NCBI GenBank assembly: GCA_937895645.1
Contig: CALBKQ010000015.1
Span: forward strand, 1-10,545
Direction: 5' to 3'
Length of the DNA stretch: 10,545 nt
DNA from: an uncultured Clostridia bacterium
GTDB lineage: Bacteria > Bacillota > Clostridia > Oscillospirales > Acutalibacteraceae
Positions within the stretch are counted from its first letter, which is position 1. Every line of letters starts with the position of its first letter. This document shows positions 1 to 5,072 of the stretch, piece after piece. Position numbers and translations under genes: made by a program. The notes under the pieces were generated by a model. That model worked only from the letters and a program-made list of their open reading frames with translations. It did no database searches and had not been told where the DNA came from.

Positions 1-218
1 GCTTGTTCAATAGGGTCAGCTTCATCTAACGGACCGTCAATGGCATGGTGCATATCAACACAATCGTCAATACTTACACCGTTTTCTTTGTCAATAGTAA
101 TTCGAAGATACCAACGGGCACCTTCTTTAACGAATTTAACGTCCCAAAGAATAAGACCTAATTCGTCTGCGATTGGCTTGGCAATATCCCAAACCACTGA
201 GGCAGTGTTTTTTTTCAT
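1..218 (-). CDS. rimP: Ribosome maturation factor RimP (N-terminal part, cut by window edge)
   Basis: RimP is a cytoplasmic factor that helps mature the 30S ribosomal subunit. The first 72 codons are visible, read on the minus strand from ATG at 218-216. A strong ribosome binding site (CAGGAGG on the minus strand, 224-230) lies just upstream. The translation has the family's N-terminal pattern: a helix ending in ADELGLILWDVKFVKEG, then a strand with WYLRITIDKENG, then SIDDCV and a DPIEQ turn (D.EDPI in relatives). The C-terminal domain lies beyond the window. In Firmicutes rimP usually heads the nusA-infB operon, which would lie to the left here; that is expectation, not seen. Identification rests on recognising the N-terminal domain and is fairly secure. 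Confidence 0.9.
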   Translation of the reverse strand, partial: MKKNTASVVWDIAKPIADELGLILWDVKFVKEGARWYLRITIDKENGVSIDDCVDMHHAIDGPLDEADPIEQ

Positions 219-275
219 AAAAACCTCCTGTAAATATTAAATTGTCGTTTGAAGTAAAAGTTCCTTATAAATTCA

Positions 276-299
276 AGAGAGCGGGTCGCCCCACTCTCT
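276..299 (-). promoter_or_regulatory. Hairpin with GNRA tetraloop in the rimP leader
   Basis: On the minus strand the leader can fold as AGAGAGUGGG, loop GCGA, CCCGCUCUCU. This gives ten pairs including one G-U, closed by a GNRA tetraloop. On the plus strand the wobble position becomes a C/A mismatch, so the structure favours the rimP transcript. It lies about 20-45 nt into the predicted mRNA and about 57 nt before the start codon. No U-run follows, so it is not an ordinary terminator. It could stabilise the mRNA or bind a regulator; the role is unknown. Confidence 0.6.
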
Positions 300-327
300 G
301 TCAATACGGATATTCCTACCATAACGA

Positions 328-356
328 ATAATACCATATTGTTTTTCAAAAATCAA
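328..356 (-). promoter_or_regulatory. Sigma-A promoter for rimP
   Basis: On the minus strand: -35 TTGATT at 356-351, 17-bp spacer, -10 TATTAT at 333-328, with an extended -10 TGG directly before it. Transcription should start near 321, giving a leader of about 100 nt that includes the hairpin at 276-299. Confidence 0.7.
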
Positions 357-408
357 TAGTTTTTGCAAAATTTATATATAATAGTATATAATAATTACGC
401 ATTTCGAA

Positions 409-594
409 TTATAAATCATCTGCGTCTTGCACGGGGACATCAAAGCCATCAGGGTTGCCTGTGTAACTTCCATTTGTATCAAACTGACCATCAGGGTTAT
501 ATGGACTCCATATTTCTGAAATTTCTTCACTTATTTTATTGATTTTTTCTTTTGTTTTTTTGACTTTATCTTGTTTGTTCCTATTAAAAAACAT
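409..594 (-). CDS. Small hypothetical protein with lysine-rich head and acidic tail (61 aa)
   Basis: I do not recognise a function. The start is ATG at 594-592, chosen because GGGAGGTG (608-601 on the minus strand) sits 8 nt upstream as ribosome binding site. A GTG nine bases further up lies inside that site. The N-terminal half (MFFNRNKQDKVKKTKEKI) is basic and probably helical. The second half has a tandem-like pattern, NPDGQFDTNGSYTGNPDGF, and ends in PVQDADDL. A GSYTG/SWTG element followed by a PVQDADDL-like end recurs, from memory, in small proteins of gut Clostridia. There is no signal peptide or membrane segment. It points the same way as rimP but has a separate leader, and is divergent from the acidic surface protein. 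The good ribosome binding site makes it likely to be real. Confidence 0.7.
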   Translation of the reverse strand: MFFNRNKQDKVKKTKEKINKISEEISEIWSPYNPDGQFDTNGSYTGNPDGFDVPVQDADDL

Positions 595-714
595 TTTCCG
601 CACCTCCCAATAGTTATTTTTTCAATTTATTTTCATAAAATTAGTGAGAAAATATGCAAACACTTTTTATTTTTGTTTAATTTTTTTCAAACGCAAATTT
701 TTGAAAGAAAATGG

Positions 715-743
715 TTGACTTTTTCATAGAAGTTGGTTATAAT
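715..743 (+). promoter_or_regulatory. Sigma-A promoter for the acidic surface protein
   Basis: -35 TTGACT at 715-720, exact 17-bp spacer, -10 TATAAT at 738-743. Transcription should begin near 750. Any start codon before that point is therefore excluded for the following gene. The near-consensus elements suggest high expression. Confidence 0.85.
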
Positions 744-798
744 GAACAAGAATAGAGGTGTAATACCCGATTTTTCACGCGAAAGGATAATGATTATT

Positions 799-1503
799 AT
801 GAAAAAGACTCTTTCAATAGTTCTTGCATTGGCTATGGTTTTTGTTATGAGCTTCTCAGCTTTTGCAGAAGGCGAAGACCTTACAGTTAAACCAACTGAC
901 CCAGCAGAACTCGGTGTTTATTATGCAGAACTTCTTAATGCTGAAGATTCAGACCCAGCAGCAGTTGCTCAGATGATTCTTGACGACTTGATTGTTGGCG
1001 AAGGTGACGAGGGCATTTATACAGTAGAAGACCTTCCTGTAGTTTTGGCAGCTTTTGCTGAAAACTCAACTGATGTAGAAAAACTTGCTGCAGCTGCTGA
1101 ACAGATTGAAGCAGGTCTTGCAAGTATGGGCGTTGTTCTTCCTGACCTTGATGATGTTCTTCCACCAGCAGGTGAAGGCGGAGACGAAGAAAGCACTCTT
1201 CCTGAAGACGAAGAACCATCAGACGATACAGACTTCCTTAACACTATCCTTGGTATCCTCGGCTCAATCGGTGATATGATTTTCGGTAGTGGCGATGGTG
1301 ACGACACAACAGGCGATGGCGAAGGCTCAGGCGACGGTGATGACGCTTGGGGCGATGGTGATGCTGACGCTGACCTTGATGGCGATGATGACGATTTAGT
1401 TTCTGACACAGGTGACACAACAGTTATTTCTGTTGCAGCAGTAGCACTTGTAGCAGGCGCAGCACTTGTTCTTACAAGAAAAAAGAGCGAAGATGCTGAA
1501 TAA
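799..1503 (+). CDS. Exported, highly acidic protein with C-terminal membrane anchor (234 aa)
   Basis: Function unknown. The start is ATG at 799, with AAAGGA at 782-787 as ribosome binding site. The upstream in-frame ATG at 733 lies inside the promoter, and the one at 790 is too close to the ribosome binding site. Residues 1-23 form a classic signal peptide (KK, hydrophobic core, AFA cleavage). The exported part is rich in Asp, Glu, Ala and Gly and has only two Lys and no Arg, His or Cys before the C-terminal anchor. Residues 32-125 look helical. Residues 163-200 are a Gly-Asp linker (GDGDDTTGDGEGSGDGDD and similar). Residues 201-205 read VSDTG, followed by a hydrophobic stretch (208-226) and RKK (227-229). 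This is the layout of a sortase sorting signal, but without the usual LPxTG proline. It may be wall-linked or simply membrane-anchored; the acidic linker could bind calcium. It is a single-gene unit with its own promoter and terminator. Confidence 0.85.
   Translation: MKKTLSIVLALAMVFVMSFSAFAEGEDLTVKPTDPAELGVYYAELLNAEDSDPAAVAQMILDDLIVGEGDEGIYTVEDLPVVLAAFAENSTDVEKLAAAAEQIEAGLASMGVVLPDLDDVLPPAGEGGDEESTLPEDEEPSDDTDFLNTILGILGSIGDMIFGSGDGDDTTGDGEGSGDGDDAWGDGDADADLDGDDDDLVSDTGDTTVISVAAVALVAGAALVLTRKKSEDAE
1291..1395 (+). repeat. Imperfect GGCGATGGTGAYG repeats coding for Gly-Asp linker
   Basis: Copies related to GGCGATGGTGATG occur at about 1291, 1312, 1330, 1351 and 1381. They encode the GDGDD/GDGDADAD linker of the acidic surface protein. 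The copies have diverged at third positions, so the selection appears to be on the protein. Length could still vary between strains by slippage. Confidence 0.6.
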
Positions 1504-1535
1504 GTCTTTTACATAATTTCATAATTGATACTACA

Positions 1536-1572
1536 GACGGAAATCTTGATGGTTTCCGTCCTTTTTTGTTTT
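1536..1572 (+). terminator. Intrinsic terminator after the acidic protein gene
   Basis: GACGGAAA (1536-1543) pairs perfectly with TTTCCGTC (1553-1560) around a 9-nt loop. The run CTTTTTTGTTTTT follows. It closes the gene ending at 1503 and isolates the lysis cassette from upstream transcription. Confidence 0.9.
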
Positions 1573-1579
1573 TATATCA

Positions 1580-1605
1580 GTTAGACAAACTATAATTTGT
1601 TTAAC
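1580..1605 (+). promoter_or_regulatory. Inverted repeat directly upstream of the lysis-cassette -35 box
   Basis: GTTAGACAAA (1580-1589) and TTTGTTTAAC (1596-1605) form a dyad with 10-bp arms, one mismatch and a 6-bp centre. It ends 2 bp before the -35 box. It is followed by no U-run, so it is not a terminator. The position suits an activator or second-repressor site. No regulator can be named. Confidence 0.4.
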
Positions 1606-1607
1606 AC

Positions 1608-1636
1608 TTGACAACTCCTAAGATTACTGCTACAAT
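1608..1636 (+). promoter_or_regulatory. Extended -10 sigma-A promoter of the lysis cassette
   Basis: Consensus -35 TTGACA at 1608-1613, 17-bp spacer, -10 TACAAT at 1631-1636, with an extended -10 TGC at 1628-1630. Transcription should begin near 1643. This is an intrinsically very strong promoter, so the cassette must be silenced by other means; the LexA box and leader terminator immediately downstream fit that need. Confidence 0.9.
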
Positions 1637-1649
1637 AATAAATGCAAGG

Positions 1650-1663
1650 CGAACAAATGTTCG
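1650..1663 (+). promoter_or_regulatory. LexA (DinR) SOS box
   Basis: CGAACAAATGTTCG matches every position of the Gram-positive LexA consensus CGAACRNRYGTTYG. It is a perfect 5-bp-arm dyad. It lies about 7-20 bp downstream of the predicted transcription start, where bound LexA would block initiation or early elongation. This places the cassette under DNA-damage control. The sequence match is direct; repression is inferred from the established LexA mechanism. Confidence 0.88.
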
Positions 1664-1710
1664 ATTAAAAGAACGCTTTGAAAATCAATAGCGTTCTTTT
1701 AATTTTTTTT
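1664..1710 (+). terminator. Intrinsic terminator in the leader of the SOS lysis cassette (attenuator or sRNA end)
   Basis: ATTAAAAGAACGCT (1664-1677) pairs perfectly with the complement at 1690-1703. That gives a 14-bp stem, and the loop can close further by TTGA/TCAA. Eight T residues (1703-1710) follow. It sits between the LexA box and the first ribosome binding site, so most transcripts would end after about 65 nt. It is either an attenuator requiring antitermination to express the lysis genes, or the 3' end of a short SOS-induced RNA. The descending arm does not cover the ribosome binding site at 1715-1720, so control would be at transcription. Confidence 0.85.
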
Positions 1711-1726
1711 GAAAGGGGAGTTTTAT

Positions 1727-2143
1727 TTGTTACAAGACATAAAAATAAGAGAAATGTCAAAAGAAGAATATTTTTATCTCACCGAAAATCTTGAAATTGT
1801 TGATAAAAATTCAATCTGCAACGGTGTGCGATATCTTGTTTATAACAAGAAAAAAAGACTGCTTAATGTGGTTAATAAAGTTATGCAGAATGAGTTAACT
1901 GAAAATGAGCGTAATCTTGCAACAGATTACTGGAGTGGTGAATATTCGTTAGGGGAGATTTCAGAAAAATACAATATGCCACGTTCTACTGTTTACAGAA
2001 CTATTGCTCATATTAAGAATAAATTTCAGACATACCTTAAATATGTTCTTATTTATGACACTGACGCTCTACCTAAATCAACAAACGAGTTAATGAGCTT
2101 TATCAAGGAGACACAATTTGAGCAAAGAAAAAATGTCAATTAA
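1727..2143 (+). CDS. Sigma-70 region 4-like helix-turn-helix protein (138 aa)
   Basis: This is a probable DNA-binding regulator. The start is TTG at 1727, because AAAGGGGAG (1712-1720) ends 6 nt before it. An in-frame TTG at 1709 lies in the terminator T-run and precedes that site. Residues 56-105 resemble sigma region 4: LTENERNLATDYWSGEYS, then LGEISEKYNMPRSTVYRTI as the helix-turn-helix, then a basic helix. No region 2 is visible, so it is not a full sigma factor. Similar small proteins in clostridial phages, and Xpf of the PBSX prophage, switch on late genes. As first gene of the cassette it could act on its own promoter or leader, or on phage genes elsewhere. The domain call is fairly sure; the target is unknown. 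Confidence 0.75.
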   Translation: MLQDIKIREMSKEEYFYLTENLEIVDKNSICNGVRYLVYNKKKRLLNVVNKVMQNELTENERNLATDYWSGEYSLGEISEKYNMPRSTVYRTIAHIKNKFQTYLKYVLIYDTDALPKSTNELMSFIKETQFEQRKNVN

Positions 2144-2351
2144 AGAGTTAGGAAAAGAATATGAAAAACATGCAAAGTTGCAACAGTCGTTTATTGACAA
2201 CTGCAAAGCACAACTTAACAAGGCTAAAAAAATGGGGGATACGGATGCAGTTAAAAAACTTCAGTCAGATTTACAAAAATTTTACGAAATCAAAAAAGAA
2301 CTTGAAGAAACTGCAATCCACTTGAAAAATTATTATAAAGGAGATTTTTGA
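2118..2351 (+). CDS. Small charged coiled-coil protein (77 aa)
   Basis: Family not recognised. The start is TTG at 2118, chosen because AAGGAG (2105-2110) is 7 nt upstream. The internal ATG at 2133 has no comparable site. The gene overlaps the upstream HTH gene by 26 nt, which points to translational coupling. The protein is almost all Lys, Glu, Gln and Leu/Ile with heptad-like spacing. It is predicted to be a helical, soluble coiled coil, with no signal or membrane segment. Its position directly before the fibre protein gene suggests a small structural or chaperone role, but that is only context. Confidence 0.7.
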   Translation: MSKEKMSIKELGKEYEKHAKLQQSFIDNCKAQLNKAKKMGDTDAVKKLQSDLQKFYEIKKELEETAIHLKNYYKGDF

Positions 2352-3628
2352 TGGAAACAAAAATTATTTCTATTGATATATCACCCGAATCAACTGAAGC
2401 ATCAACTGAAAATGCTGGTGTAATGTGGGAGCATAACGCAACACAACTCGTTTTTAATATTGATAATGCATATATCGGTGATTACAGGTATTATCTTGAG
2501 TACCGTTCACTTCTCGGTACAAAAGTGAGAACAGAATATCTTGACCTTAATGCAGAGACAAAAACTGTTACATATAATATACCCGTAACAATGAGTTCTC
2601 TCAAAGGAGTAGAGTGCTATTTCAACATTGTATCAATTGATGGTGACGGTAATACTGTTCAGGTAATCAAACCCCACAAGTTTTGTTTGCAGTTTGATTA
2701 TTCTCCCGACACTGATAACTCACTTGCAAAAGTCAATGATTTTTCAGTAAATGCGTTACTTGAGGCAATCCGACTTGGTACATTCAAAGGGGACAAGGGC
2801 GAAAAGGGCGACACAGGGGTTAAAGGCGATAAGGGTGATAAAGGTGATACCGGTGAGGTAACTTTTAATTACGCAAATAACAACTTTGCAAATGCTGTTA
2901 AAAATACAGTAAGTGACAAATCCATAGTAATTGATGATTTTTCACCAATTTCACATACTCTTGATATAAAAACAACTGCAAATGAAACAGTGTATTTAAG
3001 AGGTAAAAACTTAATCCCATTTAATAATAAAGCATATTATGGTGGCAGATATAAGGCTGGGCAGACATACGAAAAAAGTGGTGTAAACTTCACTATCAAT
3101 GATGATGGCTCTGTATATGTAAAAGGAACAGCAACAGAAAGTTTTTCTTTTCCGTTGTTCTCTTGTGGAACTTTTTCAACAGGTGTTCACACGGTTACTT
3201 TAAGTGGTAGTCCTGATGGTGCTTCTTCTACAACATATTTTTTAAGGCTCAGAAATGCAAATGCATCATCCGCTAATTATGAGGACTATGGAAATGGAAA
3301 AGTCATTGAAAATACAAGTGTTACAGGTAGTACCATTGCGATTATTGTTATTAATGGTGCAACTATAGATGCAGCATTTTACCCAATGCTTGAATTCGGT
3401 GAAACTGCAAGTGATTTTGTGGCTCCTTGTGAAAGTTATTCTGTAATTGCAGATGGAAATGGCGTTGTGAGTGGTCTTACACCTTTTGCAACAAGTATGA
3501 GCATTTTTACAGAAACAGATACAACTGTTGATTGCACTTATAATCAGGATACCATAAAGGTTATTGAAGAGATTAGAAAAGAACTTGCAACTATAAGTTC
3601 TTATGTTGCAAGTATTGTTAATGAATAG
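2351..3628 (+). CDS. Phage baseplate/tail fibre-like protein with collagen-like repeat (425 aa)
   Basis: This is probably an extracellular virion-type fibre that binds cell-surface glycans. The start ATG at 2351 overlaps the preceding TGA by one base; AAAGGAG (2337-2343) is 7 nt upstream. Residues 1-125 form a beta-rich domain resembling the N-terminus of BppU-type baseplate upper proteins (LVFNIDNAYIGDYRYYLEYRS). Residues 147-168 contain seven Gly-x-y triplets of the KGDKGEKGDTG type, a trimeric collagen-like rod found in many phage fibres. Residues 215-370 look like a jelly-roll carbohydrate-binding module: GKNLIPF, FTINDDGSVYVKGTAT and FYPMLEFGETASDFVAP are typical in clostridial tail proteins. 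The last 28 residues are a short coiled coil. There is no signal peptide. In phages such genes precede holin and lysin genes, the same order as here, but other virion genes are absent. Confidence 0.8.
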   Translation: METKIISIDISPESTEASTENAGVMWEHNATQLVFNIDNAYIGDYRYYLEYRSLLGTKVRTEYLDLNAETKTVTYNIPVTMSSLKGVECYFNIVSIDGDGNTVQVIKPHKFCLQFDYSPDTDNSLAKVNDFSVNALLEAIRLGTFKGDKGEKGDTGVKGDKGDKGDTGEVTFNYANNNFANAVKNTVSDKSIVIDDFSPISHTLDIKTTANETVYLRGKNLIPFNNKAYYGGRYKAGQTYEKSGVNFTINDDGSVYVKGTATESFSFPLFSCGTFSTGVHTVTLSGSPDGASSTTYFLRLRNANASSANYEDYGNGKVIENTSVTGSTIAIIVINGATIDAAFYPMLEFGETASDFVAPCESYSVIADGNGVVSGLTPFATSMSIFTETDTTVDCTYNQDTIKVIEEIRKELATISSYVASIVNE

Positions 3629-3641
3629 AGGAGTTGATATT

Positions 3642-4523
3642 ATGGCAGTTTATAAAGGTATAGATGTTTCAAAATGGCAGGGCGAAATCAATTGGAGTCT
3701 TGTAAGAAATGCAGGAATCCAGTTTGCTATGATTCGTTCAAGTTTCGGTTGGGGAAAAGGGCAGAAAGACAAGTTCTTCAACACCAATTACGAAGGTGCT
3801 AAAAAAGTGGGTATCCCCGTAGGCGCTTATCATTACTCTTACGCAACAACTGTTGAAGACGCAGTTAAAGAGGCTGAACTTTGCTATTCAATTATTAAAG
3901 GCAAGAAGTTTGAATACCCTATTGCCTATGATATGGAAGAAAATCGCGTTGCTGCGTTAGGTAAAGAGAAAGTGTCACAACTTGCAAAAGCCTTTTGTGA
4001 GAAGATGGAAAGTTATGGTTATTATGTCTGCATTTATGCTAACAAACATTGGCTTGACAATTATTTTACAGACGAGATTTTCAAAAAATACGATATCTGG
4101 CTTGCACAATGGAGTGAAAAACCTACATTTCAGCGCACCTACGGTATGTGGCAGAAAACATCAAAAGGCAAGGTAAACGGAATCGAAACAAATGTAGATT
4201 TGAACGAGTCATACAAAAATTACCCTGCAATTATGAAATATAACGGACTTAACGGATTTGGTGCGCCAATCGAAGCAAAACCACCAAAACGCGGATTTAC
4301 AGCAGGGCAGAAAGTAGTGCTTAAAAACGCAAAACTTTACTCATCTGCCTGGAGTGATGTTGTGAAAAACCATTTAAGCGGTACTTATTATATTTATGAT
4401 GGCATATACTTTGAGGGCAGATACAGGGTTACAAACTCTCTTGCAAATGTAGAGCGTAAGCCAATCGGCAAATATGTAACGGGCTTTGTGCATCGTGACG
4501 ATATGAGGAAAGAAAATGCTTGA
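3642..4523 (+). CDS. GH25 lysozyme-type endolysin (N-acetylmuramidase, 293 aa)
   Basis: It hydrolyses the MurNAc-GlcNAc bond of peptidoglycan. The start is ATG at 3642, with GAGGAG (3628-3633) 8 nt upstream; an earlier in-frame start at 3603 would lie inside the fibre gene. Residues 1-198 carry GH25 hallmarks: GIDVSKWQG with Asp8, FAMIRSSFG, GAYHYSYA, and the catalytic Asp97-x-Glu99 in AYDMEEN. LAQWS, MWQKTSKGKVNGI and NVDLNESY follow. Residues 218-288 form an SH3-like wall-binding module (KVVLKNAKLYSS, TYYIYDGIYFEGRYRVTNS, VTGFVHRDDM). There is no signal peptide, so export must rely on the holin genes that follow. The next gene overlaps by 8 nt. All key catalytic residues are present. Confidence 0.95.
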   Translation: MAVYKGIDVSKWQGEINWSLVRNAGIQFAMIRSSFGWGKGQKDKFFNTNYEGAKKVGIPVGAYHYSYATTVEDAVKEAELCYSIIKGKKFEYPIAYDMEENRVAALGKEKVSQLAKAFCEKMESYGYYVCIYANKHWLDNYFTDEIFKKYDIWLAQWSEKPTFQRTYGMWQKTSKGKVNGIETNVDLNESYKNYPAIMKYNGLNGFGAPIEAKPPKRGFTAGQKVVLKNAKLYSSAWSDVVKNHLSGTYYIYDGIYFEGRYRVTNSLANVERKPIGKYVTGFVHRDDMRKENA

Positions 4524-4770
4524 AAACGAAATGTTGAATCATCGTCTTGACAAAGTTGAATCCGACATACAAATATTATACAAAAAAGTCAATGATGTAA
4601 CGCTTACGCAAGTCCAGAGTGTCACAAAACTTGATAGTATGCTCGTAACTCTTGGCGAACTGAAAGAGAGTATAGAAACACTTAAAAAACGACCAAGTTG
4701 GTTGTGGGATAAGGTTATAATCGCATTAATCAGTGCAATTTGTGGCGTAGTTGTAAGTCATATTTTTTAA
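4516..4770 (+). CDS. XhlA-like (haemolysin XhlA family) lysis protein (84 aa)
   Basis: This is likely a membrane-associated partner of the holin, as XhlA is in the PBSX prophage of Bacillus subtilis, where XhlA and XhlB are both needed for efficient lysis. The start is ATG at 4516, with GAGGAA (4505-4510) just upstream, inside the endolysin gene. Residues 1-58 form a charged coiled coil (RLDKVESDIQILYKKVNDV, then KLDSMLVTLGELKESIETLKK). Residues 62-84 are one transmembrane helix beginning WLWDKVIIALI. This cytoplasmic-coil plus C-terminal-anchor layout and the short length fit the XhlA family well. Confidence 0.82.
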   Translation: MLENEMLNHRLDKVESDIQILYKKVNDVTLTQVQSVTKLDSMLVTLGELKESIETLKKRPSWLWDKVIIALISAICGVVVSHIF

Positions 4771-4779
4771 GGAGTAGTT

Positions 4780-5022
4780 ATGGTAGAATATATTGTAGAA
4801 AATGCACTTGTGCTTGTGCCGGTGCTTAATATAATTGGTATGATTGTAAAGAATACGGAGAAAATAAACAACAAATACATACCGCTGATTTTACTGTTTT
4901 TCGGCATTGTGGGGACAGTAGCAATATTAGGGTTAAGCCCTCACAGCGTTGTGCAAGGTGTTCTTGTAACGGGCACGGCAGTTTACGGAAATCAGGTTGT
5001 AAAACAACTTAAAAGTGAATGA
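4780..5022 (+). CDS. Hol44-like phage holin (80 aa)
   Basis: This is a probable pore-forming holin that lets the endolysin cross the membrane and times lysis. AAGGAG (4769-4774) lies 5 nt before ATG 4780, and the gap to the XhlA-like gene is 9 nt. There are hydrophobic segments at about residues 5-23 and 33-51, and a third, more amphipathic one at 55-75. The pattern NNKYIPLILLFFGIVG followed by a Gly-rich VLVTGTAVYGNQVVKQ end is typical of the Hol44 (holin superfamily V, Phage_holin_5) group. It closes the cassette and is followed at once by a strong terminator. A holin role is well supported by size, topology and neighbours; the exact family is less certain. Confidence 0.82.
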   Translation: MVEYIVENALVLVPVLNIIGMIVKNTEKINNKYIPLILLFFGIVGTVAILGLSPHSVVQGVLVTGTAVYGNQVVKQLKSE

Positions 5023-5032
5023 TTTTATGTAA

Positions 5033-5063
5033 GGGTGGGGGGCTCCCCACCTTTTTTCTTTTT
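5033..5063 (+). terminator. Intrinsic terminator ending the lysis cassette
   Basis: GGTGGGG (5034-5040) pairs with CCCCACC (5045-5051) around loop GGCT, followed by TTTTTTCTTTTT. This GC-rich hairpin seals the cassette off from the RING-MurT-GatD operon, whose promoter starts 10 nt after the T-run. Confidence 0.92.
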
Positions 5064-5072
5064 ATATTCTTA

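Noticed and set aside
40..240. 66-codon open frame on the plus strand
   Set aside because: Lies opposite rimP, which has clear family motifs and a strong ribosome binding site; the plus frame has neither.
363..392. Promoter-like TTGCAA-18-TATAAT on the plus strand in the AT-rich gap
   Set aside because: No plus-strand gene follows, and the stretch is so AT-rich that such matches are expected by chance.
604..714. Promoter for the small minus-strand gene
   Set aside because: The best candidate (a TTGCAT-like -35 and TATGAA-like -10 on the minus strand) matches poorly, so I do not list it although some promoter must exist here.
733..798. Upstream in-frame ATG codons (733, 790) for the acidic surface protein
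   Set aside because: 733 lies inside the -35/-10 promoter, before transcription begins. 790 is only 2 nt from the ribosome binding site, and starting there would extend the signal peptide needlessly.
1017..1418. 133-codon open frame on the minus strand across the acidic protein gene
   Set aside because: It is the antisense shadow of the Gly-Asp repeats, giving monotonous Ser-Pro protein. No ribosome binding site or promoter is seen.
1578..5049. Complete prophage or integrative element
   Set aside because: No integrase, recombinase, terminase, portal, capsid or replication gene is present, no tRNA flanks it, and no convincing attachment repeat is seen beyond the low-complexity 18-mers.
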